Part shown: one piece after another, positions 48,169-60,666 of the stretch
Layout: each line of letters starts with the position of its first letter
Numbering within the stretch: position 1 is the stretch's first letter
Assembly: GCA_963513935.1 (NCBI GenBank)
Contig: OY740769.1
Coordinates: 35,305,120-35,369,119 of the forward strand
DNA: 64,000 nt
Source of the DNA: Aphrophora alni
Taxonomy: Eukaryota > Arthropoda > Insecta > Hemiptera > Aphrophoridae
Direction: 5' to 3'
Made by a program: the position numbers and the translations under genes
Notes under the pieces: model-generated
Database searches by the model: none
What the model was told of the DNA's origin: nothing
The model's input: the letters and a program-made list of their open reading frames with translations, nothing else

Positions 48169-49086
48169 ATGGTTCGGACGTATAACAGGAAGACAGGTCG
48201 AAGAGTGTGGAATCCTGAGTAAATGAAAATGCAATATATGCTGTAATAAATGGAGAAATGGGGTAAAAAAAATTAACCGATTCCTTTCAAGTTCTACAAT
48301 CGACACTTGAAAGACCAGTTAAACTCTCTCTGGAACAATATGATTATACGTTTAAAGTATCCACAAGTAGTATTGTTTATACAGTTCAAATAAATCCTAT
48401 TTTGGTACAAAGTTTAGGCCATAAAAAACTGTGTTTTTTGTTGAAGAAGAAAATTAGTTAGTTGAATACTTGTAAAAAATCGAAGAAAGACTTTTCGGCC
48501 TAACATCTTACGATTTGAGAGTATTTGCATATCGGTGGGCAGAAAAGCTGGGTAGGGATCATCCATTCTCAAAAACAAACAAATATATGGAAAAGATTGG
48601 CTATCAGGTTTTAGGGCAAAGGATCGCCGTTATAGTTTGAGAATACCGCAAACCAAAACAGCCTCTAAAAACCGCTTTCAACAAAGTAAACGCTTTTTTT
48701 AAATTTTTTAACTAGAATAGTTGATAACCACAAATTCAGTGCTGAAAAAATATACAATTGTAATGAGACTGGGCTAACTGTGATTTCTAAACACAGGACA
48801 AAAGTATTTTCTTTAAATGGTATGAAAGAAGTAGGGGGTGTTAACAAGTGCCGAAAGAGGAAACACTGTAAAAATTGTAATGTGCTATAATGCTGCAGGT
48901 TCATAGAAGCCTCCACTGTTTGTATTTCCACAAGCACGAGCAAATTAAGAGCGGTTAAATAATGAGTGTCCACCTGATATTATCCCAGTGGGTGGATGGA
49001 GTCAGATAATTTCTTTACTTGGTTTAAAAAGTGTGTGGACTGTAGCCGATTAACCAAGGAATTTCCACTTCTCATGCTTCTTCTTG
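48169..49086 (+). pseudogene. pogo/Tigger-type transposase pseudogene
   Basis: From the ATG at 48169, pieces of a pogo-superfamily transposase can be read with stops and frameshifts. They are MVRTYNRKTGRRVWNPE, AIYAVINGEMG plus SFQVLQSTLERPVKL (psq-type helix-turn-helix), FGLTSYDLRVFAYRWAEKLG with HPFSKTNKY and GKDWLSGFRAKDRRYSLR (CENP-B-type helix-turn-helix), then YNCNETGLTVISKHRTK, GMKEVGGVNKC and GWMESDNFFTWFKKCVD with LTKEFPLLMLLLE (DDE domain). In functional relatives the first catalytic Asp is in C-D-E-T-G; here it is Asn. The second catalytic motif (L-D-N-H) and all that follows are missing after about 49086. The enzyme cuts and pastes DNA at TA in living copies; this one cannot. Confidence 0.85.
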
Positions 49087-49690
49087 AAATCAGATACTAG
49101 GGTGATCCTGCTGTAATGTCTGACTAATAAAGAATTTTTTTTTAGTTTTTGAGTGCCTGCCACTTCCAATGAACAATGTGTTATATGATTTTGGGGGGTT
49201 TATTATTTTTATGGTGGGATTTGTTGATGCCGTGGATATATCTTGATGATGCATTCCAGTAGTTGGGTCACGCTGACGTATAATCAAACACTGGGACATG
49301 CCACAGTCGACTAACCATTTTAATGACTCTTTCAAACTAGGACTAATTATTCTAGCTCACTATATCTAACAAACACCGACGGGGTTATAATAAATATGCA
49401 ACAAATTGCATCACTTGACTAATAGGAAAGGCCAATCACGTCCTTATATCCGTTATCTAAATATTACGTTGCTGAAAACACGCGATGAGCTATATTTAAA
49501 ATCCTGGACCTACCACGGGCCGCTTCCTGGAGTTTCAGTAGCACATATTATTAATTTCAACAAAATTGCCAAAATTAAGTGATTAGCAAAATAATCTCCC
49601 ATGACAGGTGAAAACAGACTGCTCGGATCGTACACAAACCAAGATCGATTCACCATGCACATGGAGCAGGAAGGGGGAGGGGGATAAGGC
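49087..49690. other. GC-richer island after the transposase, with minus-strand ORF
   Basis: The transposase similarity stops abruptly and a less AT-rich segment follows, before the long repeat resumes near 49845. On the minus strand an 81-codon frame spans 49090-49335, with stretches such as ESLKWLVDCGMSQCLIIRQR and HHQDISTASTNPTIKIINPP; I recognise no family. It may be a nested insertion that truncated the transposase, or an unrecognised part of the same element. Confidence 0.3.
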
Positions 49691-49844
49691 TTAATCTAAT
49701 AATAGTACTATAAAGATGATGTTAAATAATTTCGATTTTGCTTAAATTATAACCAATTTAAAGTATTAAATTTTGGTAAGGCTAAAAATTAACCGCAAAT
49801 AATATGAATTTAAGGGATTGGTGTTCCTAAATCACAACATGCTA

Positions 49845-51640
49845 TAGAAAAGTTAATTACAACTTCTGTTCTTATTAAACTTTTATTAAGTTGAATTAAA
49901 GTAATATTAAAATCAATATTAATATGTTTTCATAATTATTTTTATTTAAAATTATATTTCGGTCGTTTTAACTCATTTTATATGTAATTGGAATAAGTCT
50001 ATTTATATTATAGTGTAGTTTTTTTCAACTATTTATTGTTATGCTTTCTTTATCACTATAATATGCTTTTATTATAATACTTGACTTGGCTTGTTATGTA
50101 ATATACCTTACCTTTTGGGGTTACTGTAAATGGAACATGAATAAATGTAATTAAATTGTTATACTTAACATAATACGAGAATATATTAAGTTATATTTCT
50201 GTATATTTATAAGAATGTTCTATTACTATCTAAAAGCATTATCATATATCAGAAAGCTTTCTCCGTATTGCGCATAAACCAGTCTCTCGAACTGCATTTC
50301 ACTCTTGACAATAATTATTCTTGGCAATTTTCAATAAACTGGATTATTGTTTCTTCCTTACAAAAAAAACTTAAGAGAATCAATACAGTAAGAATCGACT
50401 AGGTATATTATTTTATAATAATAACGTTTCAATGGTATTTATTGTTTCGAAATATTTGGTAAAGATGGGCTTTAAAATTCTTCAATACAAACAGTTAGCA
50501 TTGTGGATTTTCATAAGGACAGGCAAAATATTTTCCTTTGTAGCATCTATCCATAAAGTCAATATCGTCCCCTATTACGATGACAATCCCTCTACTTATG
50601 GACTATATATATTGATGCTAGTGGAGAATGCTAGCTTTATCATATTATTGATAGAGTTCACTCACAGTATAGCCTGATTATAAGGTCTTTTGCTATACTT
50701 CTGAAAGTTGGGATGAAACTTAATTATTTGGAAAAAAACTGTTTAATTAAACCGTTTTCAATAACTTGTTTCATTATTCAGTTGTTTTTTTGCAATTTAT
50801 TTGATAGACAGATAATTTTATTAAACTATTTATTTATACACTTATTTTATTACCTTTTACATTTGTAAATTTTCTTAGTTAATTTTAATCCAAGTTTTAA
50901 ACCTTAGTTCCAATCAACAGTTACTGTTTTCAGCTTTTGTTTCCAACACAATCATAAGTTTGTTGAGTTTACTATTTTTTTAAACTTCGTCAAAATATAC
51001 TAATATTTATTTTGTGTTATTCACTTTCAAATATGTTGTTTTCAAATGTCTTAAAAATAAATTGACATCTATGTCACGATACTCTTGTTACTTCAATTGA
51101 AGAACCGTATCGGTTTATTTTAAAATATTGAGTCATTAAGATTATATCTCAAGATAAATTCGGTATTGCCACGTACCAGAAGAAAGACGACATACTCAAA
51201 ACGATAGTTACTTATTGAATACGTCAATAGTCTCAATCAAAAACGTTATTTAAACGTTTGCGTATTCTCAGTACATCCACGAATTTTATAAAGAAGAAGA
51301 AGAATTTCAACGTCTCCACTGCAATAAATGTTGAGTAATAATCGTTACACGAAAATGAATAATTTGTTTGACCTAAATTAAGTATAATGCACATGCAGTA
51401 AAAGCAATTATTTAATATTTTCTTTGAAACGACAATGGATGAGAAGGCCAGGCCTAATAGTAAATAAATTACGGCTACCTTTACAACGTTATCACGCTAC
51501 AGAAAGAAATGACCCACCCTAATCTTACTCTATCCTAATGAATGAAAAAATATGTGCAATATGTATTAGTTAGAAAAATCTTTACTTCAAGTGACTTCTG
51601 AGATTTACTTCGTATTTCCTTATGTAAATTGTATTAGGGA
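49845..51640 (+). repeat. Long repeat, second copy (contains families A and D)
   Basis: Collinear counterpart of 28040-29500. The family A core is at 50229-50450 (ATCTAAAAGCATTATCATAT, CCGTATTGCGCATAAACCAG). The family D core is at 51420-51610 (AGGCCAGGCCTAATAG, GAAATGACCCACCCTAATCT, CTCTATCCTAATGAATGAAA). It is longer than the first copy because of insertions between the cores. Confidence 0.75.
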
Positions 51641-52599
51641 AAAGAATATTTTCCTCACGAAAATTATTATAAATTGATTTTTTTTTTATGTGGAAGTAAT
51701 TATACGATAGGCTGGGTTTGTAACGGTGGAGTTATGATGTATACAAAAAAAAGGTCAAGTTTATTTAAGAAAATGAACTGAATAACATTATAAAGTTTAG
51801 ACTATCAATGTTGAATTTATTTCATCTAGTTTCCTACGACAGATAGGAGGTTTAGGAAATAATTTGAAAAATTGACAAAATTTGGTAATAATCTTTCTAT
51901 AGTTGCATGAGATTGTCAACTTAGGCGTCACATGGTCATTTTTAATTTTGTTTTAGCCAAATCTATGATCGGATCGATTAGTAATAAAAAAAACAATTTA
52001 TTGTAATTATCAATTTCCAACTGTTTAGGTTTTTATTAAAAAATGTTGAATTTATTAGATACATTATTCAACATATACCCAAATTATGAAGTTATTCTAA
52101 TCGCGTGGGAAAATCCATAAATTTCACGTAAATTCGATGCTCGCTGTGTGAAAAAGTGCAATGGCCAGAGTTAGTAAGACTGAAAACAATACACATAATA
52201 GTATATTAGTAAGGGTTATGGAGAAAAAGAACTTATTGAATGTTACCCAATAGAGTGTTTAGTTAAAAAATTTATTTTCTTTTTTTGGTATTTATTAATT
52301 CTTTTTGTGTGATTTTATTAATTTATTGCTTTTTTTTATTACAATTTGTTAAACGTTTCGTATGTATAGTATGTAACTCGTTATTAACAGTGATTATGCC
52401 TAATTCACGGTCAAATTCCTATAGATTTTAAAGGAGTTTAAAGGAACGTTTATCAGCAATTTTGAGTAATACCTATAAAACAATCTACCTATCATTTCTA
52501 CCATTTTTTCATATCGTAAATATTTTACATTTAATGATATCGTATAATTATTGGATACGGGATCTGATATAGAAGTTTGTATAATTTAACATCGCCTCA

Positions 52600-53700
52600 A
52601 GGATTTTCTCTCAAAATTCGATAAAATGTGAAGATTTATATTCCAAACCAAAATACAAAGAGAGACAAATTTAGGTAGAAAAATAAGGAATGAGCCCTGA
52701 CCGTCTTGGGCTAGGTTAATTATTCCAATCATTGCTTAAGAGCCGTGTTCATCTTTTACTTGTCGCTTGATATTGGTTTAGGGGTAACCTTTACATTTCT
52801 TCAAAAGTACTTCTAAAACTCTTCCACCGATTTTTCTGAAATTGAAAAATTTACAACACCGCGCTTGGTTCTTTTTTATTTTGACCTGATCATTCTTGAA
52901 GTGGAGTTTTTGGGGGAGGGGGCTACTACAAACAGATTTTTTGGATATTTTTTGAATACATTTTAACAACGTTTTATGAAAATAATTTAAATCTAAATTT
53001 CAATTTAAATTTTAACAGTTTTAATTTAATATTAAAGCAATATTCTACATATATATATATATTGCATTCCATTAGTCTTTAGATTTATATGTGTTAAAGT
53101 TAGCATATTGTTTATTAAATCTTTACATATTCATTCTTTTCTTATATTCAATTTAAGCTAACAAAATAAGTAGTAAAACTGTGTCAACACACTAAAGTTC
53201 GGTATACTAATCTAATAACGAACGTACATGGTTCTTCATTCATTAGGATAGAAGCAGATTATGCCGAGTCATTACCGACTATAGCATGACAAGTTTCACT
53301 GAAGGCAAACATGATTCCTTGACGATTAGGTCCTACCATCACCTCTCTTGACGTTTCAAAGAAAATGATTGGTCTCGCATGGCATGAAGCAAGTAACATA
53401 CTATCAGGAAACTGGCGTTATTGTTATTCATGAGAAAAACATTGAACACTAATTGCCCAATTTGACCCCATGAAATAATCACCTTCCTGTTCTGTATAAA
53501 TTGGAAAACAAATTACTATTTTAAATTTATAGAAGTTGTATTCTTTTTTGCAAACGTACGTGATAAATAAACACCATTATTAATCCCACAACGAATTTTT
53601 AATATAATAAACTATGCACGCACATCCTCACACCTCATACAAATCCAAATATAAATTATTTCTAAAATATAGCTAAATTCTGCCAAAATACCAATTCATT
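52600..53700. repeat. Long repeat, second copy (contains inverted family D)
   Basis: Collinear counterpart of 38500-39600. The inverted D core is at 53215-53480 (TTCATTCATTAGGATAGAAG, CATTACCGACTATAGCATGA, GATTCCTTGACGATTAGGTC). Together with the direct D copy at 51.5 kb it forms an inverted pair about 1.7 kb apart. Confidence 0.7.
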
Positions 53701-53704
53701 AATT

Positions 53705-54245
53705 TATTGTAAAATTTTATCAAATATTGGTTCTGAGAAAACTTTAAAAAAATTATGGGTTACCATCTGTACAAGAATAAACTATAAGGAAGTCGAAGAA
53801 AACGGTTAAATATCTCTTAAAGTGGGCTGGACTTTTTCACGAAATTTCTCTGAAAGGTTATGATTTTTTATCCCAAACTAATGCTTGAAATAATACCTCA
53901 CCCACACTCGCGGGATATATTTTGTACAATTTTTAGCAATTATTTCAAAAGAACTCATAAAAAAGGGATGAAATTCCACAGGGGGGGGGTCCATATTATT
54001 AAACTGGAAACTCTTTTGACACATGAACAAATTTATAAGATATAAGTATTCCCTTACTTCACTATCACCTAAATAAATTACTTAACCACTCCTTGATCAT
54101 ATTTATAGTTTCAGCGATTGGAACGCATGGATAAAGAGACAAACATCACACGAAACTAAGTATTCATTACGGCTCAATTCAATATTTTGCACTATTTACA
54201 CAAACAAAAAGTGTTCTTGATGACAAACTAAGGAGAAGGATTCAA
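53705..54245. other. Noncoding AT-rich stretch
   Basis: A run of nine G residues lies at about 53981-53989. No gene is seen. Confidence 0.45.
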
Positions 54246-54248
54246 TTC

Positions 54249-54593
54249 TTAGAGGCGTGACACTAACCATTTTAAAGTTAGATAGGTTGGCGAGTTATTT
54301 GCTGACACTATGGGCCGCATTTTCTTTCTTTCTTTATGGATTTTACGCAAACAATATAACCTTGATAAAGATGGATTAGAAACCGTCAATTGTATTCTAA
54401 GTTTGTTATAAATAAAAAATTTACAATTTTTCAAAATTTCAATAGCGTTCTTTGTAAATTTTAAATTGGATTTTTGTTTCACGATGTATGGTCTTGCAGT
54501 GAACATTTCTTCAATAGCATTTATATATTCCATTTTATCAATAATAACAATTGAATTACTCTTATACGCTTTTAGGTAATACACGTCTTTCTT
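54249..54593 (-). pseudogene. Penelope-like reverse transcriptase N-terminal fragment
   Basis: The minus-strand frame is open for about 114 codons between stops. It reads KKDVYYLKAYKSNSIVIIDK at its start, then EYINAIEEMF, and near the end RLYCLRKIHKERKKMRPIVS and SPTYLTLKWLVSRL. In Penelope-like reverse transcriptases, the early finger region is Y-x-K-[AT]-D-K-[GS]-N...V-[VI]-[MI]-D and then L-Y-x-L-P-K-[IV]-H-K...[LM]-R-P-I-V-S...S-P-T-Y. The catalytic palm (Y-x-D-D type) would lie beyond the stop and is not present. K-A-Y-K and C-L-R-K in place of K-A-D-K and L-P-K are decay or variation. It is an isolated fragment, on the other strand from the two endonuclease remnants. Confidence 0.75.
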
Positions 54594-54606
54594 GTTTAAT
54601 TATTTT

Positions 54607-54611
<5 letters not shown>

Positions 54612-54643
<32 letters not shown>
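54612..54643. repeat. (TA)n microsatellite
   Basis: TA tract of about 32 bp next to the 5' edge of the reverse transcriptase fragment. Confidence 0.95.
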
Positions 54644-54645
<2 letters not shown>

Positions 54646-54649
54646 GAAA

Positions 54650-56230
54650 TAACATGTAAAATATATTGTTAGGTGTAAGATTAGTTAAGAATATGGTATT
54701 AGTTAGATGTTAACTTTTAAGTTATTTATAATGACGCTAGGCGAGTGCCTTCTTTGTTCTTCGTGTCTGTATGTAAGCTGTAAATTAATTAGAAGAAACA
54801 AAATAATTGTAAAGTGTTGTAACTATTATAACATTGCATACATTTAAAAAAATCTAGTGATACTGTATCCTTTTTAAATAGTTGTTCTGGTATAGACATT
54901 AAAGTCACACGAAATCAAATATTCGTAAATATTTATAGTAATTTAGAATTATTAGTCCTCTATTAAGTATATTGTGTTTTCTTTTAAGAGTGATTATAAT
55001 TATAACAAGACATGAACAGTTTTTTTTTTGTTTTTTTTTTCATTCATAGTAAAGAAAGTGTCCCTGTATTGAGATTGAAGTGAAGAGAACACAAATACAT
55101 TCACTTTAATTTTACAAAATACTGAATTATTATGATCTTAAAAATATTGTCTAGCTATTGAACCTAATTAAGAGAAACGAAATATTCATAAAAAAATAAT
55201 AGTTATAGCATAATTAGGTTTTTATAAAATATAAACAGTATAGTGTTATCCTTTTTAAAGAATTTGTCGGAATATTGAACCTAAAGTTTAAAATATTTCA
55301 TATTTGGTCAGAGTTGTAAAAAGTATAACATATTTACATGCATATTCAAAAATAGTGTATTTATTTATCCTTTTTAAAGAATTTGTCATAGTTATTGAGG
55401 ATAAAGACCAGAGAAACTCAATATTTGTAGATAGTTTAAAATATATAACATTTTTACATAAATTTGTTTTTCTAAATAATTTGAGAACTGGTATTGATCC
55501 TACTAAAGTGTTCAAAAATGCTTGTTAAGTGTTGTGACAATTGTTCACTTTAACATTACACATTTAATGTTTCTTAAATAGTTATAATAGTTAAACTAAA
55601 TGGATTAATTTAAATAGTTCCTAAATAGTTCAATGTTATAACATGCAGTTTTTTAGATATTAGGAACCCATTATGAATGTAAGTCTTGATTTAACTGGAA
55701 AAGAATTAAATGATAATTAAATATTACAAGGCGTTCCACGTAGGCTACAAGACCGCACCGGCGATTGCGATTCCGGTGCCTAAAGACAGGTAGATCTTTG
55801 TTTGTTTTGAATTGGAGCTTTACATTAGGTGTGTGTTATGTATCTGACGTGTGTCTGTTCGTAATTGTGTATTATCTGTTAACATTATAAAGTTATGTAT
55901 ATGAAATAGAAAATATGTATGAGCTTAGCCTTTTTAATGCTGTACTAGTTATTGGTTTCTATTGTTGCTTCTGACAGTAAAATAAATTTAATTGCTGTCG
56001 ATTTCAATTAAAATCATACTTGATAAAGTGCAATTAAAAGTACTCATTTATTCCCAAAACACTTTCAATCGCATCTTCTTCACTTTCAAAGGGACTGCAC
56101 CTTACATGGATTTTTTACAGGTAATAATGAAACTATTATTAAATAAATTTATTAATTTGTAGTGCAGGTATATATTCAGGAAATTATATTAGGAGGGATG
56201 CCGCATCGTTAGTTTAGAAACAGATTATAC
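54650..56230. other. Noncoding AT-rich stretch with one hairpin
   Basis: No gene is recognised. Within it, 55755-55779 forms GCACCGG-(11 nt)-CCGGTGC, a GC-rich perfect hairpin that is unusual for this background. The sequence TTTGTTTGTTTTGAATT at about 55797 is also notable as a word common in arthropod short interspersed elements, but the rest of such an element is not there. Confidence 0.45.
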
Positions 56231-56237
56231 TAATGCA

Positions 56238-56480
56238 GTGCAACGGATCCTTGTCATCAAGTGTGATTGTCAAATGGCAAATGCAGTCTTTAGAAAAATA
56301 AAACCAACATGCTCAAGTGTAATGCAGTGTCTCGCTTTTATTCGATCACAAAATAGATTCACTTTCTGTTCTGCTTTAATTGAGGAATATGCCCACTATT
56401 TCATCATCTCTTTGTCCTATTTTTCTTCCCTTCTATCCTGGAGGTTGGATTACAGTACGTCAATAATTGCGACTGAGGGT
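56238..56480 (+). repeat. Dispersed repeat family I, copy 2
   Basis: Words CAAGTGTGATTGTCAAATGG, CAAATGCAGTCTTTAG, CTTCTATCCTGGAGGTTGG match 14238-14550. The 97-codon ORF covering it is not conserved in the other copy, so I do not call a gene. Confidence 0.55.
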
Positions 56481-56705
56481 GAACGAGCAGCTGAGTTCCA
56501 TTTTATTTTACGTACTATTGATATTGAATAGTGAACATCTACAGTTACATCACAATAATAGGTTGACGTTTCAGTTTCTATATTGTGTATAGTTGATTCA
56601 ATACAACACTTTTTTTTTAAATAAGCGTATACGTTTAGTTCACGTAAGCGTTATACAGTATCGCTCAGAAATTATTTCCTATCATCAAATATAAATAAAC
56701 CACCA

Positions 56706-56707
<2 letters not shown>

Positions 56708-56762
<55 letters not shown>
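56708..56762. repeat. (TA)n microsatellite
   Basis: TA tract of about 55 bp. Confidence 0.95.
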
Positions 56763-56769
<7 letters not shown>

Positions 56770-57229
56770 AATGAAACCGCTGTGAATGGTCTAATATTGG
56801 GAGTTCTTAAAGAAGTTATTTTAGGGAAACCCTAATGTATATAATAGTTTGTCTGCTAGATTATTATCATATGATTTATTAAGAAATAGGGGGGGGGGGT
56901 TAAATAAAAGGTTTCATCATTTTCCCCACAAGCAGTTATGCTTATATGAAACGCATTTCCCCTCTTGTTGTTTAAAACGAATGAAAAATAAAATAAAATG
57001 AATAACTCTCGTTCTCTATTAAATTAATATCGTCAGGTTCGGACTAGAATACAAGTTAGTTAAGGGAGATATGATAAAGAAGAAAGTGTCGTATGTAACC
57101 CAAGACTACATGTCCAAAAGTGAAGCTCCAGCTAGAGTCATTATTAATTTCCCCATTATATAGTTACTATATTGATCCCCTGAAGGATAAAATATTTATC
57201 TCCAGCTACCTTGTATGATACTCTAAATT

Positions 57230-58380
57230 TAGATACGAAATATTGTGAGACACGTCCAACATATACACACATAGAAAATTTGATCAAAACTGAAGTTGGG
57301 CAAATAGATATATCCAAATACCACTTTTTGACATAGAGAGTCTTTAAAAGGATAATTCCATAAAAACTTAACTAACATTTCTTTTCTTAGCCGAAAAAAC
57401 GTTTTGCTTCAACTAGAAAGTAAATAAAACTCATAACCTGATCACAGAATGTCTTTTATTATAACTTTCATTTACCTCAAATTAAATATAACTTTTATCT
57501 TTGATATTTATTGTATGACCATTGTGAAATAAATAACGGAACCTCATCTGGGCTGTAAATTTTATGATTTCTGGGCAATAAACGTAGAGTAGGGTGGACT
57601 TGTTGTCGTTGAAAACAGCCTCTCTTCTGAGCCGTAAACACAAAAATGCTTTTTGTAATAAATGTTCATTGAACTTTTTATTCTTCACAGGGAAAGAAAA
57701 TCACGATGAGCTGAAAAATATTTGTTTTCCGTAATTCCATTAGTTATTTTTAACGTCTACGTTACCATCCAAAAGATGAAGGCAATTAAAATTATTGACG
57801 TTGTGTGGTTGTATTGAAATAATTCACCATAAAATAACAAAAATTAAAATCTTTTTGTCTTAAATAATTAATATTTTATCACTACTCGAAAACATTTAAT
57901 ACTTGTCACGTAGGACGCGATTTTTTATTTATTATTTTTACTTTTTTTACTACAAGTTACCGATTTCACAGAAAAATATGGTTATCTCAGAAAATTCTTC
58001 TTTTAAATAACTTCTTGTTTAGGCCTTATGTGTGGCATAATTTAAAAAAAGGCTATTGTAAAAAGTTTTTAAAATGGAAATTTTACTGAAATATTCTGAT
58101 CACTAATTTTCTATTAAGACTCGTCGAATTTTACACTATTCACAGTAAACTGCCAAAAATACTGCTACTACAGCCGTTATTGCAAATTTGTTTAATCACT
58201 TTATTATTGTATTCTTATTAGGTTTTGTTTGTTTTTTTAGTTGTGGTGTCAACCTTTAATATCGAGTAAAATAACTTCTCGCCAGTGACTCAAGTATACA
58301 AAATGATAGGTTGGATTTAATTTCGACTGAAATATCTGGCCAGGACGAAGCAAACACGAGAATGTTCCTGGGTTATGCTT
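57230..58380 (+). repeat. Long repeat, second copy (contains family E)
   Basis: Collinear counterpart of 40380-41510. The family E core is at about 57490-57760 (GGGCTGTAAATTTTATGATT, GTTGAAAACAGCCTCTCTTC, AAATGCTTTTTGTAATAAAT). The two copies end near GAATGTTCCTGGGTTATGC here and GAATGTTGTAGAGTTATGC at 41508. Confidence 0.7.
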
Positions 58381-58384
58381 TACC

Positions 58385-60280
58385 AATTAATTATATTTAT
58401 TAAAAAGTTTTATTATAAACGTAATATTGAAATGTGTTATAGCACATAAACAGAGAAACTGAAGAGAAGGAAAAGAATTACTTACTGTCATATTTTATAC
58501 AAGGAATTTAATTTAACAGACGTTAACTCTTGGTTAAGTCGATAAGTCACTTATTTCCTAAACAACTTCTTAATATTCTGTGAACACTAGGTATATCCAT
58601 CAAAAGTACGATTTTTTTATGACTAGTATAAATTTACTTTTTGTCGATAATAATTATAAGAAGATGAATAACTAGAATAATTACAACCTAAACAAACAAT
58701 ACTACACAATATTTTTTATTTTTTTATTTTCAAAATATTTTAAAATAGTAAAAATAACTCGATTAACGTAACCATGTTTCTTTTATTCATTAATTAGATT
58801 ACAATACTAGTGGAACTGTATTTTCCTTTACACCTTTCATTTCTGATACATTTCTTTTTTTTAACTAATTGTATAAGAAAATTTCATATTAATTTCCAAA
58901 AATAAGCTTTATTTTGCACAATCAAAATAAAAACGCACAAACCATTAGGCGCATAGATCACCGAAACAGGTATTCGGTTTTACATTTTAATTGATTGCAG
59001 GTAAACAAGGATTATGACAGACTTTTTTATTACTAATAATCACAAAAATAACTTCAATAATATTCATACAAATAAATATAGTATAAAGAATAAAATAACA
59101 AATATTAATATTTAAATTGCTCTAAAAATAAAATATTTTAGATAAAATATTCTTTATATTTTTTACAAGAAAGTATTTAGTTAATTATAAAAAAAAAAAA
59201 AAAATATTTCAACCTTCATTTTAATTAAAGTTTTATAAAAACTTCTATTATTTGCTAATGTTAAGTATGTGATGTGTATGTAGTTAGACAATGATAAAAC
59301 GGTGATACTTCTAACGTTAAACTTAACGATCCGAAACATTTTCGCACCAGAAGAGATTGCACAGACGTCCTAACGATTGATCATCATGAGTATTTTGTGA
59401 ATCTATTCATTTCGAAGTACCATGAGCTATAAAAACGTTTCCTTTTAATTTTATATAAGTCTACCTTCAATTCGTTTCCCTACAGCTTAAACGGGTGAAT
59501 CATTTTTTCCGGTCAATCATATTTATTTTTCAAGCGTAGTTAGGAAAATCCAATTATTAAAATACGTTTAAATTATTTTAATCAAATTTTCTAAAATAAA
59601 TACAATTAGCTATTCAAAACACTTATTGACCGTCATCAACAAAAAATTCCGTTTAGTAGTGGTCGCCTTATAGGAAATACGACATAGGCGCCATGATCAG
59701 ATACGTCAAACATAGCTTAGAAGAAGCATTTGAAAGTATTTTGATGAAATACGAAGAAATCATAACCAATTATGTTTAATAAAAGTGTGTTTATGAAATA
59801 TTCAGAAACCATGAGTCAAGCCTTACCTACAGGAAATTACTGTTTGTAAATAGTTTGGAAAAAAATCAGAATGAAGTATAATAGTGGTCACCCTTTACTT
59901 ATGGTTTAAAACCTTGGGTTACTTCTACACATTTTACATATGTCTACGAAATTCCCTAAAACGAATTTTAGAGTGATGGTTACTAATAACTTCTGATTTG
60001 TTGGTCTCCGATTTATAAAATCATGTACAAAATTATATTAGCAAATTTTTGATAAAAAAAATAAAAATCTTAAAGTAGATTTTATGGAAGCACATTCATG
60101 ATTTTTTTGATTTAATAAGTATTTAGTTTGTTATATGTGTGTGAGAGAATGATTGTGCAATGTTTTTAAAATAGTATACAAAATACACACACACACACGC
60201 AAAGTTTTTTCGTAAGTGCATTTTAAACTTTCGCAATTAGTAATAAATTTGTGAAGCCAAGCGAATGTGCAGTTTACCTT
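58385..60280. other. Noncoding AT-rich stretch
   Basis: It includes a poly(A) run near 59190-59204 and a short (CA)n tract near 60185-60198. No gene is recognised. Confidence 0.5.
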
Positions 60281-60286
60281 AACTAA

Positions 60287-60500
60287 TACATATTGTACAA
60301 GTTTTTTTCATTCATTAAGATATAGACAGATTAGGGTAGGCTATTTCCTACCATAGCGTGACAACATTAAGTAAAGGCTGCCGTGATTCATTGACGATTA
60401 GGCCTGACCTTCTCCCTTTGTGATGTTTCAAAGATAATATCTAATTATGAATATTGGTCTCACTTGTATGAAGCAGGATAATATTCTTAATATCAAGAAA
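60287..60500 (-). repeat. Dispersed repeat family D, copy 5 (inverted)
   Basis: Words TTCATTCATTAAGATATAGA, CATAGCGTGACAAC, TGATTCATTGACGATTAGGC and CTGACCTTCTC are the reverse complement of the 29.3 kb core. Confidence 0.8.
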
Positions 60501-60666
60501 TTGACGTCTGGCTTATTCTGTTAAAAGCGGAAATAACTGGAATACCATCTAGCATCACAATCTAATACATTCAACATTAAATATGGTTGAAACAAAATAT
60601 AATTATCATTATTTAGTCTTATTGACAATTCATTAGTAAAATTTCTTTACAGATATTTTATTTACA

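Noticed and set aside
48665..48973. 102-codon minus-strand ORF
   Set aside because: It is antisense to the transposase pseudogene, whose plus-strand domains explain the open frame.
55797..55815. Arthropod tRNA-derived SINE tail
   Set aside because: Only a T/G-rich word resembles such elements; no tRNA-like head or body follows.
56238..56531. 97-codon ORF as a gene
   Set aside because: It coincides with a family I repeat, and the matching copy at 14.2 kb does not keep the frame.
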